Below are positions 1-12,807 of a DNA stretch of 64,000 bases, in pieces. The DNA is from Lobulomyces angularis (Eukaryota > Chytridiomycota > Chytridiomycetes > Lobulomycetales > Lobulomycetaceae). The position numbers were made by a program, and so were the translations under genes. The stretch spans positions 39,375 to 103,374 of the forward strand of contig JADHYX010000001.1 in the NCBI GenBank assembly GCA_027604685.1. The letters are read 5' to 3'. The first letter of the stretch is position 1; the number at the start of each line of letters is the position of its first letter. The notes under the pieces are model-generated. The model saw nothing but the letters and a program-made list of their open reading frames with translations, did no database searches and was not told the DNA's origin.

Positions 1-828
1 AAAAATCTTAAAAAATCTTAAATAAAAAAATTTCTTCTGTGCAAAGTACTGTCACTACACCTTTAAAATGGCATTTCAGTTTTATACTTATTTAAATGTG
101 GTAATAAAGATCTATGGGACTATGATAGTATAAATTTATAGATTGTATTTATTTAAGTGAGGCTTCTGCATAAATAAAAGACATCATAGTCAAATTGCAC
201 ATCAATGTTAAAAACACCTGGATTCAGCAACCTGAAAAGCATTGCATTAAACAAGAAAAAAATTCTACATTAATCTGATAGAACTTTGCATTACGCTATG
301 TTTTTTTACTAGTTTAGGAAGAGAAAATCCAGTCAAAATCTTTCTTTTTCAAATAAATTCTATTAGGGTTTTTCAGGAAAGAGAATAGAAAAGAATTTTT
401 AATCCACAATCTTTTTCTTCTGAACTTCTTTCTTGACATTTTAAGTTTTCGGTGTAACTGTTTGAGTTGCCCTTGCCATAAAAAAAATTGGTGTATTTTA
501 TTGTAAATTGCAGAAATTTTCTTAAATGCTGTCGTGAAATTCAATTCTTCCGTCCTAGTGAAGAAATGGCTAGATAATAGATTCTTTTAATTTTCTTTTT
601 TATCTACAAATTTAAAAAAAAATCCATCTGAATAGAAGTATAGAAAAATGGATATTTGTAAATAGAATTTTAAAAATTTTTTTAGTGATATTGGCATATA
701 AAAACAAAATTATTTTCAACTAAAAGTTTATTTTAAAAAATAAAAAGTAAAATATTTTACAGTAGAAATAAAAAAAATTTATATTATCAGTTATCATTAA
801 GATTATATTAAAATAGAAGAAAAAAAAA
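1..828. other. Intergenic, no gene seen
   Basis: AT-rich DNA at the window edge with poly-A and poly-T tracts. Only short open frames without recognisable protein features are present on either strand. The 3' part should hold the promoter of the M28 aminopeptidase; its start codon directly follows an A-rich tract. Confidence 0.6.
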
Positions 829-2150
829 ATGAAATTAAACCTTTTTACTCTTGTTACCTTAATTGCTTCAACATTTGCGATACCAGTTGGTGAAAAACCT
901 GAAAATGCTAACCTTAGAAGAATTTCAACTAAAGAAGGTGAATCACAATGGATGACAGAAGATGAGGTAATTGTCTCATATTTAAAACTCTCTACTAAGT
1001 ACATTTAAAACAGATTGCAGTTTTAATACGTGATGTAATCCCTTTTATTGACTTAACTGATGAAGTACCAACCAATAATTTTAGACCAGCCCCTAGACCT
1101 ATTAGAGCAAACCCTTCCACTCCTACGCAGCAAAGTTTGGTTAAACCATTAACTGAACAAATAGATTTGCAACAAATGAAAGATTTCCTAACTACTTTCA
1201 GCACTTTTAATAATAGATACTACAAAAGTACTTCTGGTAAGGAATCCTCAATATGGCTACAGGGTCAGCTAGAAGCGGTTGCCAAATATAGTAACAGTAC
1301 CAGTGTTAAAGTTGAGATAGTTCCTTTTACACACCCATCATTTGCACAAAAAAGTCTTATCGCAAAAATCATTCCTACTCAACCAATAAATGCTGGTAGA
1401 ACAATAGTTGGTGCGCATCAAGATTCCATTAATGGCCAGTAAAAATAAAAACCAATTGGTCATCTAAAATATTGTTAAATTTATCTAGAAATGCATTAAA
1501 TGGGAGAGCACCAGGTGCAGATGATGATGGTTCTGGAACTGGGTCAATTTTCGAAGCTTTCCGTTTACTTGTTGTTAACAACTACGTACCAAAAAAAACA
1601 CTGGAGTTCCATTTCTACGCTGCAGAAGAAGCAGGTTTATTAGGATCTCAAGCTATCGCAGTCAAATACAAATCTGACAATGTCATCGTTGATGGTAAAT
1701 AATTTATCATGTTTGATTTTTTTTTTTTTTTGTAAACTTCGTTTTTTTTTAAAGGAATGTTACAAGTCGATATGACTGGTTATGTGAAACCAGGAACCAC
1801 TGAAGTTATCGGAATTGAGACTAGTAGATATGCAGACACTTCTATTTCAACATTTCTTAAAACTTTGTCTGCTGAATACGCAGCAATTCCAGGTGTTTCC
1901 ACTTCTTGTGGTTATGCGTAAGTGTAAAAAATTTAATCAAATGGTCTAAATATCATATTTACATAGTTGTTCGGATCATGCGAGCTGGACAAAGAATGGA
2001 TACAAAGCAGCATTTCTGTTTGAATCATTATTTGAAAATCATAACAAGCAAATACATACTGCTAATGACAGCTTAGAAAAAGTATCTTTTTCGCACATGG
2101 CAGAATTTACGAAATTGATTTTAGGTTGGGCAGTTGAAATGACCGCCTAA
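829..2150 (+). CDS. Secreted M28-family zinc aminopeptidase
   Basis: Predicted extracellular metallo-aminopeptidase that removes N-terminal residues from peptides, using two zinc ions. I assemble five exons (829-966, 1014-1438, 1489-1694, 1755-1917, 1967-2150), giving 371 residues in one frame. The N-terminus [20 protein letters not shown] is a signal peptide. The M28 zinc ligands are visible: GAHQDSIN (His, Asp), [11 protein letters not shown] (bridging Asp), the catalytic-base pair in [19 protein letters not shown], and SDHASW near the C-terminus. The layout matches leucine aminopeptidase/aminopeptidase Y-type fungal enzymes of about 350-400 residues; a short propeptide probably follows the signal. 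The gene converges with the AIG2-like gene on the other strand. A role in digesting external or host protein is inference. Confidence 0.93.
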
Positions 2151-3001
2151 ATATATAATCTTTTTGTATTCATTAAAAAGTAGTTCATTTTATTTTTTCT
2201 TTTAATTTGTTAAATAAAAGTATAGTCATGTACCAATATTTTTTTGTTAAATTTATTTAAAAGATTTCGAATTACTTGAGTTGGAAAATTACGTTTTAAT
2301 GAATTGAAAAGTTGTTAAAAGAAAAATTCAATAAAAACTTGAAAAAAAAAATAAAAACCATCTTAAATAGCAATTTTTAGTAAAAATTTAATGTGGTATT
2401 TTGTTTAAAAAAAGGGATTAAGAGATTTTATTAGTTCTATGCACTGATAGAATTATAGCACAATGAAAAAACAATGAAATTATTACATATTATTATAATT
2501 TTAAATCTTTGTGGCGCAGTATATATAAATTGAAGAAAAAAATTTTTTTTTTTTTTTTTTCTTTAAAAAGCAACGTTAGCGATTCTGCTACACAATTGAA
2601 GTTTTTGTATCCATAACTAAATTGTTCCAATCGTTAACAATATATAAAATTGTGATAAATATTAGGAAACTATTTCTTCAAGCGAACCCCTGGTTCTAGG
2701 AAGTCTTTGGTGCCAACTTTATCAGATATTTTCCTTCTTTGAATTATAAAAATTATATTGCAGCAAAGCATATTAAATTTTAATTAGATTCTTTTTCTTT
2801 TTTAAATTGCCAAATAAATCATTTTTTAGCATGTTAAAAAGAATCAACAATTCAGATGGATTTTGAATGATTGAATTCAACGTAAAGAACTATAACAAAA
2901 CCATGTTTTTAAATATTGAATTGAAATTAATTAATGCGTATGATTTTCTATTGTAATAGTATCTTTTTTTAATTGACAGAAAAGTTTTAACAAATTCCTT
3001 T
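2151..3001. other. Intergenic between convergent genes
   Basis: AT-rich 3' flank shared by two convergent genes. It contains poly-T runs and no convincing coding frame, and probably carries both 3' UTRs. Confidence 0.6.
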
Positions 3002-3705
3002 TTAAAGATTAAAAGTTTGGTTAAAATATTCCATAGTCCAATCATTTTTACTCAATAAATGAGGTCTCAAATAGACGTAAACGTCAACTTCTAATTCTGT
3101 TTGATCTTTTAATACAACAGAAACTGTATTTCTTATGTACTCCTTGAAAAAATGTGTTAAAAAATAATTCTTATTTTTGTTATCATACATTTCCTTCAAA
3201 ATAATCTAAAAGTTTAACGTGATCTGTTGATTGTGGAAAAATGACACAACCTTCAACTGTAGAACCTAAAATTTTTATTTTCAAGATAAACAAAATTGAA
3301 TAAAAGTTAAAAGTTTTTTTTAAAAAAATTATACCTTCTTTTGAAATTATGCCTGGGTAAGATTTTCCTAATAGGAAAAAATACAGTAATTAATTTTTTT
3401 TTTTTTTTTTTTTCTAATTTAATTTTTATTTTGTACCTTCAACAGTATATCTATGAAAATTTTTTAGAGTTGCACATTTAGTAACTAATTTATTATCTGA
3501 TTTTACCTTTTAAATTTTTATGTAAATAATAGTTAAATGCAATTTTCACTGTAATTTATTTTACAACTGTATTGTAAACTTTTTCATTCATCAATGTTCC
3601 ATAAGCGAAAATCGGTCTAGGAGTAGAGGATTGATTTGGTTTAACATTAACTAAACATGTTGAAGTTGGATGGAAGAATTGTTCTTTGGAATTTTCATTT
3701 TTCAT
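3002..3705 (-). CDS. AIG2-like / gamma-glutamylcyclotransferase-fold protein
   Basis: Small protein of the GGCT/AIG2-like fold, a family that includes enzymes acting on gamma-glutamyl amines and dipeptides. Five exons on the minus strand (3705-3565, 3506-3437, 3367-3335, 3265-3189, 3142-3002) add up to 153 residues in frame. Visible family marks are the substrate-loop motif FAYGTLMNEKVY, then CATLKNFHRYTVEGKSYPGI, then LDYFEGNEYIRNTVSV and the C-terminal pattern TELEVDVYVYLRP. The order 'YGTLM - Y-PGI - FEG-EY-R - V-VYVY' is characteristic of the family. The Glu of FEGNEY is at the usual catalytic position. Exact substrate is not deducible. The gene is easy to miss because its longest exons encode only 47 residues. 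Confidence 0.85.
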
Positions 3706-4436
3706 TTTTAATAAAAAGATTTTCACAAATTTTTTTAATACAATTAAAAGTATCTAAAAAGTATAGAGGAAATGTACAATGGATACATGTTGCATGGGAT
3801 ACAATTGGACTAGGAAATAGGCGATTTTGATAAGTACTCTTCATAAACAATTGGCATAAGTTAAATAGCTTGCCCTAGCTGATCTGTTGTAAAAGAATTA
3901 ACTTTCTTTATTTGCAATTAAATGCAGTAACTTCTCAATTAATTTTATAATATTCTGTTTTTTTTGAACATGATGGAATCGTCTTCGTATTATCCTCCTT
4001 TAGTTCAGCCCATTGTGAAAAGTTGGATGGTATTTTTAAAAAATACGAATATGGAGAAGGCAGTTTCTAATGTAGTATAATTTTATTGACCATATTTTTT
4101 ATTTTTCTTTTTTTCTTTACTATTTACATTTGTCTTTTTTCTCTCTTTGGGAGAAAATATTATATATTTTGACAAAAAAAAAAAAAAAGTTAAGATGATA
4201 TCAAATTATTTTAAATTTTTGTTACTATAATTTTTTTTTTTGGGTATTTAAAATAACACGAAAAATAGAAAAGTTATAAAAAACTTTTTTAAAAATTACT
4301 TAAAATAAATGTAATAATACTAACAAAAAAAAAAAATAATAATAATAATTCTATTAAGTTAATGCAAAAAAAAAAAAGAAAAAAAAAAAATGTCCAGCAA
4401 TATGTAACTGAAATAAATTTGAAAATGATTGATTTA
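3706..4436. other. Intergenic, no gene seen
   Basis: About 730 bp of AT-rich DNA between two minus-strand genes. It holds the promoter side of the AIG2-like gene and the 3' side of BMS1. Several homopolymer tracts, no supported coding frame. Confidence 0.55.
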
Positions 4437-7400
4437 TTATTTTTTCTTAAATTTTTTTTTCGGCGGACCATCCTCGAAAGCACTTCCACTTTTACCCATT
4501 TTCTCGTAAAACTCTTTTACTCTATCTTTTTTTTTTCTTAAACTTTTTTCTTCACTGAGAGCTTTTTTCTTTAAATATACTTCCTTCTTTTCTTTATCTT
4601 TAACTTTTCTTTTTAAATCTTTTTCATTTTTTATTGTATTTATTTGTTGGATCAAACTATACACTTTTTTTTCATCTGCCTCCATTACAACCGCCCGCTT
4701 CTGCAAGTAAGTCTTTTTTTGTTGCTTTTTTAACAATTTTGGTTTGGTTTTAAATGGCAATTGGCTTTGCAGTGATTTTGGAACTTTTAACTTGTTGAAG
4801 ACTCTAGGTTTTCTCTCAATTTCCTTAAATAAAAAAGATTTAGTTTGCAAACAAAACTTAACATTATTACAAACCTTATATGTTGAATCTACCAAATTTG
4901 GTACTGCTAACCCATTTTCATAACGTACTTGACCAGTTGACCTCATACCCTTCCATTCTGTATTACCACCAATCAACAAAGATGAAACGGGGTTATAAAG
5001 TTTCTTTGGTTTTACCGGATACCAAGCTCGCAGAAAGACAATATCTACAAAAATTACATTTCCTTAAAAAAAATTTTAAAATTACCACTCATCAAAATTT
5101 TATCTTCAAAAGTAGCCCTAAAAGCACCTTCAGGTTTCTAAAAAAAGAAAAATTTAATGAGATAACATAATCAATTATTCATTTACCGTTAAATATTTTT
5201 TAACTTGTCCTCTAATTCCTGAAACTGTTCTGATACTAGCTCCTTCGAATTTTGCAACTTCTAATGAAGAAGTAAACATATCCTTAATAAATGCAGTGTG
5301 TTTATAGATTTTTATTGGAGTTCCAATTAACTTTAACTTTTTTACAATTTCAACGCTTTTGTTTATATCCAGGACCACTCCAGTAGCCGCAATTCTGAAA
5401 TTTGACTAAGAAAAAAAAACCAAATTAAAGTTAAGTAAGAAAGTAATTATTTTTATCATTTTATGATAAACAAATTTTAAAATTAGTTTATAAGAAGTCA
5501 TAAAAATACCGTATTGTCGGATAAAGTTTGAAATGCACAAAAACCCGTATTTGGTGATGAAATGGGACCTTAAAGTAAATCAGTTTAATTTTAAAGTTAT
5601 TATATAAACCATAAAATGTAGCTAGACAATGCATATGTTCCGGTGTATATTTTAAAATTCTATTTCGACTTCCATCATCAAGGGAATACATAGGTAATGT
5701 CTGAAACCTTCGCCATCCTAATGAAACTACAAAAGGATCGTTGCTTTTTAAAATTTTTTTGTACCAACGGTGTCTTTTCAATCTCACTTGAATAAATCCA
5801 AAGTTATCCTCGCTACTTAAAATCCCTCCCACTATTACAGGGTAGCAAGGATCAAACTTTTCTATGAATTCTTTTGGCATTTGGTGAATAACTATTCTGA
5901 CATATTGACCGGGTTTGTAACCTTCTAATTTCAATTTGGTAGTTTCATCAACTCCCTCAAATTCTTTATCGTTAATGACTTTTTGATGAGCAAATTCTGC
6001 TTTAGTTTTTTCAAATATATTAGAAGAGTTTAACGGTGAATCAGACATATCCGAATCCGAATCATATTGTGCATCAAATTTTTTTTTCAAAACTTCTTTT
6101 TTTCTCGCTAGGTCTGCTTCTTCAGATATTTCTGTGGACTCTGCTTCAACTTTTTCACCTGACTCTAGGTCTTCAAAATCTCCAAAAACCTCCTCCTCCT
6201 TGTTCTCTTCATTCATTTCTGAGTCCCCTGTAATAAACATGTGCCTAATTGAGTCTAAAAATTCCTCTGATCCCCACTCTTCGGCTAAATCATCATTTAA
6301 TATTTCAACTTTACTGGTATCAATCGCTGATAAGGTAATATTTTGAAAGTTTTTTTTTTTTTTTAATTTAAACATATTGGTATCATCCAAATCAGACATT
6401 TCCTCCTCAACAGAATCCAAATCTTCGTCTAACGATGGTTCAGGGTTATTCGAGTCGCCATATATTAAGTACATCAAATTTTTTTTCCGCTGCTCAGCTT
6501 TTGCCTTGTGATAATTTATACTGGCCTTCGATGCTAAATTTTCCTTCCAATTGAAACTGTCAATTTCCAAGTCATTAGGAACATTTTCGTCATAATCATC
6601 TTCTAAAATTTTTCCATCAAATAGATCAGAACCTTGATTGAATTTTTCGAGAACTTCACGGCCACGATGTTCAATGATTTCCTCATCCCCACTCAAGTCA
6701 TCATCGCTATCGGCAAAAGCAATATCAATATTTTTCTTTGCCTTTAAGCTCTTTTTCTTATTTTCGTTTTCTTCAATATTTGCGTACTTAAAATCCTTAT
6801 CGACTCTTCTTCTTTCCCCTGTTTCTAAATTTCCATCATCTGACTCTTCCTCAAAATCTTCTTCATCTTCAGAACTTTCTTCCTCACTGTTAACATCTGT
6901 AAATAATAAACTTCATTACAAAAAATTTGGAAAGTTACCAGTAGAAGAATTATCTTCGTCGTCTTCAGAATCATTGCTAAGTGGCAACTCATTCTCTTCC
7001 TCCTCCTCCTCATTACCAAATAATATTCTTCTTCTAGTGCGGTCATTTTCAACAACATTTTCTACTACATAAGGAAGATCATTAGCCTTCATTGGAGTTG
7101 AAGAGCTAAAGATTTTTACTTCAGAATTGCCGATCTGATCAACTAAAGTTTGCTTTGTATCCTGCAAATTCATAACCATCTTTTCCCCTGAAGACTTTTC
7201 AAAAATTTCATCATCTCCTCCTTGCGGTTTATTAAAGTTGCTTCTAACATTTACATACACAGCATCCTTATCATATAATATGCCCGCGACATCCGACATT
7301 GGGGCGTAAATCAATTTTTGCTTTTCATTTAAGGATCGTCTAACTTTTTGCGCCATAGGGCATGGATCAGGAAGAATAGAAATATCTGCAACAATAGAAT

Positions 7401-8581
7401 CACCGACCCCTTCGAAATTTAATAAAAAAGCCAAGTATTAATATCAAAAATTTACCTGCTATGTGAACTTTAGATCCTTCTTTCAAATTTGTTCCTCTGG
7501 TATAACCATACAATGTAACAGTTCTGTCACATTTCGGGTTGTCAGCTATATCTGCAGGATCAGTAATATCTTCCACACGATCAATAAGTAAATAAGGATG
7601 CGTATTTCTCCATACAATAGGTCTAAATTTCATAACACTGATAAATCGACAAAGATTTACAATTTCATTTTTTGGATATTTGTTGTTTATCAACCCAGAG
7701 AGGTAAAACAATTTAGCCCCTTGATATATTTCAGTCCAAAATCTGTGTTTTAATTTTTTTTTAGTCGTTTTTAATCTTTTGTTGTCCTTAAAATGATCCA
7801 AATGCGTCAGGATACCCATAATTTTTGGGAAACCATGTGTTTGTAGAATATTTAAAAATTCAAATGTTTCCTTAATAAAAAGTTAAATTGGAATCAAAAA
7901 GGAAAGAATTAAAGGATATTGTAAAGTGTGATAGCAAAAACGGTTTTGCTAAACAACTCTCAAATTTTAAATGTCGCATACCATTTCAAAACCAAAACTT
8001 GCATCAATCATTAATAAAACAAGATCTGTAACTTTTGCCAAATCAATCATGGAATTCAAGTCGTTATTTGCTTCAAAAAATGTCAATCGTCGATGCTTGC
8101 CTATTCTAATAAATAAATGAATATACATATAATTCATACCACTAACTACAGTGATCGGCCCTTTTATTTCATTTAGGTTATGCTTTGTGAATTTTTTAAC
8201 AAGGGAGCGTATCTATAATAAATAAAATGAATAAATACTTGAATTTTAATATTAATAGCACCAATGTAGTTTTACCACATTTTGGTGGTCCTACAACGGC
8301 TATAACAATTGGAGGTGGTTCCAAAGTTGACCTATCAATTAAGGGAACATGAAGTTTATGCTCACTATTATCCAAATTTCTTCTAGCAGAGCGCTCGGCT
8401 CTTGCGCCAGAATTAAAAGCAAACGCCTTATTAGAAAAATTTACAAAATCAAAGTTGATAAAAATATTACTTTCGGGTTATTCTTTTGTTGATTTTTCGG
8501 TTGTTTCTTTTCTTTTTTCTTATCAGCTTTCCTTCCAGATTTTGGAGCTGTATGCTGCTTTCTATCTACATTTTGATCCAT
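4437..8581 (-). CDS. BMS1: Ribosome biogenesis GTPase BMS1
   Basis: Nucleolar GTPase of the small-subunit processome, needed for 40S ribosomal subunit maturation, where it works with the endonuclease-like protein Rcl1. The start at 8581 gives [20 protein letters not shown] and then [19 protein letters not shown], the usual BMS1 N-terminus. The P-loop [10 protein letters not shown] lies near 8265-8300 and is followed by [10 protein letters not shown] (G2 region) and [10 protein letters not shown] (G4 region, THLD). [13 protein letters not shown] and KVHIAG belong to the AARP2CN-type domain. A long acidic, low-complexity centre follows (about 5950-7060). The C-terminal domain includes [71 protein letters not shown] and [14 protein letters not shown], ending in a lysine-rich tail. 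At least eight short introns; roughly 1,150-1,200 residues, like fungal BMS1. Confidence 0.95.
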
Positions 8582-9513
8582 TATCCAAATGTTAACTGAA
8601 TTGTATTAAAAAAAAAAAAAATAAAAAAAAATGTTGAATTCTGCAAAGGATGTTTGCGCTATCAAAATTTTATGAATTCTTCTATGATAAAAGTTGTTTT
8701 ATTTGAGTCGATGTGTGAAATTTGCAATGATGAAATTGAGTAGTCTGGGTGGAAAAGTTGATATTTTTTTTTCAATCATTTACCACGTTCAAAAATTTTG
8801 AAACTAAGTAATTATATTTTAAAAAAGATTCATCAAGACGATTGAAAATTTTTGATAAACTCATGTAAGCAAGTTGTCATGAAAACGTTTGACATCTTTG
8901 AAATTTGTAGTTAAAGAAAACTGCATTAGCTTGTTTTTAATCATATAATTTGTGTGATGTAGATGTGCAAATGGAAAAAAAATAATGAACTTGCAAAACT
9001 GTAGTGATATTTTACTAAAGCGTTCACCATTCATTTTGTGGAATAAAATTTCGTCACAGCAATTTATATCCTATCTAAATTACTTATTCTACTGTAGCAT
9101 CAATATTGCCTTGCCCGTTACATATAGAAATAGGTTAAAAAAGAAAAACTGCCGTTAATGCAGAGCTAGTTAATAGATCGAATAAAACATGAACAGTTGT
9201 TTAGAACAACGTATAAAAGGAAAATTCAGCAACCATTTTTTTGCCATTCGAAAATTGAATATATATATTCTTAAAAATTCTTTTACAAAAAGTTTTATTT
9301 TAAAACTCTGTACATCAAATAAATTTTTCATTGATCTCAACTTTCTTATTCCACCAACCTGTTTCACTTTTTCATCTCATAGAGAAAGATCTAATTGATA
9401 CTTAATCTGAGTAGCATCTTCTAAATGAAATGTTTTATTGAAGAATTATTAATTTATTTTAATTTTCAATCATTACTTTTTAACTTTTTTCGTGTGTAAC
9501 AAGTAGTAAAATC
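8582..9513. other. Divergent intergenic region (BMS1 / EF-G2)
   Basis: About 930 bp between divergent BMS1 and the mitochondrial EF-G2 gene, so both promoters must lie here. AT-rich with A-tracts near the BMS1 start. Short frames at 9170-9398 on both strands have no protein-family features. Confidence 0.55.
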
Positions 9514-12473
9514 ATGAATTGGTTTGCATACTGTAAATCAATTAACTCATGTTTTTTAAAAAAGAATGTTTTTGCTGTTAACATTTCCAATAGTTTAAGA
9601 TTTTCTTCATCTATAGTTGATTCAAAAAAAATTCGGAATATTGGAATTATTGTAATGTTTAATTCCACCAGGTTCTAGCTAATTTTAAGATTTTTGAATT
9701 ATTTAGTCACATATTGATGCTGGAAAAACTACAACCACGGAAAGAATTTTATTTTATGCAGGTCATATAAATAAGTTAGGAAGTGTGGATAAAGGTTTGA
9801 ACATTACTGGGATCTTCATTTTCGTTGCTAGTTCTATACATACTCATCTTAAATATAAAACTTTTTTACCTATAATTGATGCCACTCATCAAATACTAAC
9901 AATGAATTTCACTAAAATTTAAAGGGTCTACCGTAACTGATTTCCTTCCACAAGAACGAGAAAGAGGAATCACCATTCAAAGCGCTTGTATTCCTTTGGG
10001 TTGGAAAAATCATCTAATAAATTTAATTGATACTCCAGGGCACATTGATTTTACCATGGAGGTAAATAAAAACTAAAAGTTAAACAGCTTTCCAGAATTT
10101 AAATATTTGGATTTATTTAAAATGTATTGAAACATTTATAATGAAAGGTTGAGAGATGTTTAAGAGTACTTGATGGTGCAGTAACCATAATAGATGGGGT
10201 TGCTGGGGTTGAAGCTCAGACAGAAACCGTAATTAGAATTTTGAATAATGTTTTTAAATCTTTTATTTAGGTTTGGGATCAAGCAAATCAATATCAGATA
10301 CCAAGAATTCTATATATTAACAAAATGGATAGGGAAGGAGCTAGTGTCAGCAGAAGTTTAAAAGAATGCAGTGCGAAGTTGAAGGGGTAAATTGTGATTT
10401 CAAAAAACCTATTTTTTAAACATTGCTAAGTTGGGGTAAACCACTACTGTGTCAATGGCCGATAGTTTTAGATGGCAGTGCAAGAGTGAATGGGTACGCA
10501 CCAAATTTTCATTTTTATTACTAAGAGTAAGAAGAGGTGGTAGTGGGGGTGCAGGATTTGAAGGAATTGTTGATTTAATTTCTTGGGAAAAGCTTCATTT
10601 TGACAAGGATACTTTTGGAACCAAAATTTTTAAAACCCCTATGGCACCTTCTGCGGATCTGGCATTATGTGCATTATACGAGGAGTCGCTGCAGGCAAGA
10701 ACAAATTTAATTGAACAGCTTAGTGACGTTGATGATGAGTTACTTGAATCATTCCTGAATGAAGCTAATGGAGACCCATTAAAAGTAAGAGTAATTGACA
10801 TAAAAAATGCGATAAGAAGAATGACACTTAGCGGAAAAAGTATACCAGTTTTCATCGGTGCCAGTTTTAGAAACATTGGAGTTCAACCTCTGATGGACGC
10901 GGTTGTCGACTATTTGCCATCTCCTTGTGAGCGACCGCATGCAGCGGCAATCACCACAACTAAAGATGGAGATAAAGTGGCAAAGATTTCTTTAAAAAAT
11001 GACCAAATGTTCGCTTTAGCGTTTAAAGTGACCCATGATCCAATGCGAGGTGCTTTAGTATTTGTAAGAGTGTACTCAGGTGAGAATTGTACAAATTAAA
11101 TGATTGCCCATTATTTTTACTTTAAAAGGAATTCTGGAAGCAAAGTCAGTTTTAATTAATACTTCACAAAATCAACAAAAAGAGAGAGCAACCAAACTTT
11201 TACAGGTATATGCTGATGATTATGAGGAAATAACCAGTATTGGAGCTGGAAATATAGGAGCAATACATGGCTTAAAATTTACCAAAACTGGAGATACCCT
11301 TACAAATAAAATAAATAATAAAGCAATTACTAAATTAAAAGAAATAACTCTACCGCCACCTGTATTCTTTTGCTCAGCGGAACCCTATAGGTTTTAAATA
11401 TTGTTTTCTTAATTTGACTTACTTTTTCTTTATTATGTAGTAAGAGCGACGAACGTAATTTTGAAGAGGGGTTAAATGCATTAATTAGGGAAGATCCTTC
11501 AATTCGCTTGAGTGTAAGTAACGACACAAAACAAACTTTGATCGGTGGTATGGGGGAATTGCATCTTGAAATCGCTTTAGGTAAAATCTTCATTTACGTT
11601 AATCACATTATTGTCACTATGTCCTTAGGCAGACTAAGGGATGTTCACAAAGTCGACGTTAGAGCAGGAAATGTGGTGATTGGTTATAGGGAATCATTAA
11701 ATTTTGATGAAAATTTTACACAGGAATCTTCGTTTGTGTATGATAGAGATTTTTTAGGAAAGAAAGCCTGGGCATCCGTGACTGTTCAATTGAAAACTTT
11801 AGGTGACATTGAAACATTGAGAGATCACGATGAAGTTAAGGAGGGGGATGGAAACAAAATCCTGATAAACTTTGAGGAATTAGGATTATCTAGCTTTGTA
11901 AATATGGCAAACAATAAATCGGACATATTAGAAAGCTTAAAATCTGGAATTCAAGGTGCATTTTCTAGAGGTCCGTTTTTAGGTTTTTCGATGACAAATT
12001 TAAGTGTCAAAGTTACACGTGTTGAAAAGCATCCTATTTCTCCAGAGTTAACAACTATAACTGCAATTAGAGCAGCTGCATTAAGGGCAACTCAGCAAGC
12101 CATCTTAAAAGCTGCAGTTGTAGAATACGCCCAAACTAACCCTTTTGGAAAATTTGGTATTTTATTAGAACCGATAATGAACGTAAATATAAGAATCCCA
12201 GAAAAGTATGGTGGCATGGTGGGAAGAGACCTTGGTGGTGTGAGACGAGGTCAGATTTTATCTTTAGAAACTGAAGGCGAAGAGATCTCTCATAATGAAT
12301 TTTCTAGAAGAATAATCAAATCATTAGTTCCCTTATCTTCGATGATGGGATATTCTACAGCACTCAGAAGTTTAACTCAAGGAACTGGTAGTTTTTCTAT
12401 GAATATAAGCGGCTATGGTTTAGTAAATCAAGATAAATTGAAAACTGTTATTAAAGTTTTTAGGGGATATTAA
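9514..12473 (+). CDS. MEF2: Mitochondrial ribosome-releasing factor EF-G2 (MEF2/GFM2-type)
   Basis: Translational GTPase of mitochondria; the GFM2/MEF2 branch splits ribosomes during recycling. The start at 9514 gives a basic, Ser-rich leader ([20 protein letters not shown]...) suited to mitochondrial import. G1 is split by an intron: IRNIGII then [15 protein letters not shown]. After it come [20 protein letters not shown] (G2), [20 protein letters not shown] (G3) and [15 protein letters not shown] (G4). Domain II shows [20 protein letters not shown] and RVYSG; domains III-V show [52 protein letters not shown] and the end of domain [18 protein letters not shown]. About nine short introns; roughly 800 residues. 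The NKMDREGAS and [12 protein letters not shown] strings resemble GFM2 more than GFM1. Confidence 0.93.
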
Positions 12474-12807
12474 AAATTAATTTATTTTTAGTAATGTTTA
12501 AAACTTTAATTTATTATTTTTAAATTATTTCATTCATATTTTTTTAATAGATAAATATAACTAAGTTTAATATTTTCAAGCTATTTACTAAAAAGATGAG
12601 GCCTTCCAATTGTTTGAAAGTTTACTTCTTTGACTTTTTCAAAAAATCTTAATTACTAAATACTACTCAACTTTCATTTAATGATATAAATAATATATAC
12701 TTTAATTTAAAAAAAAAAAAAAAAAAAAAAATATTAAATATAAATGTTCACGGTAATATACTAGTTTTTTTGGTGGTAGCAAAATTGTAGAAGAAAATCT
12801 AAATGGG
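12474..12807. other. Intergenic between convergent genes
   Basis: About 330 bp 3' to both EF-G2 (+) and EPL1 (-), with a run of about 20 A at 12710-12730. No coding frame; 3' UTR and terminator sequences expected. Confidence 0.6.

Noticed and set aside
314..544. Minus-strand frame of 76 codons at the left edge
   Set aside because: Lys/Phe-rich, low-complexity composition expected by chance in AT-rich DNA; no domain or splice continuity.
720..1204. Minus-strand frames across the M28 gene start
   Set aside because: They are antisense to exons 1-2 of the aminopeptidase, whose signal peptide and motifs are clear.
6036..7072. Plus-strand Ser-rich frames
   Set aside because: Complement of the acidic low-complexity centre of BMS1 (Glu/Asp codons read as Ser/Phe).
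9170..9398. Overlapping frames on both strands upstream of EF-G2
   Set aside because: Short and mutually antisense, with no protein features; likely chance.
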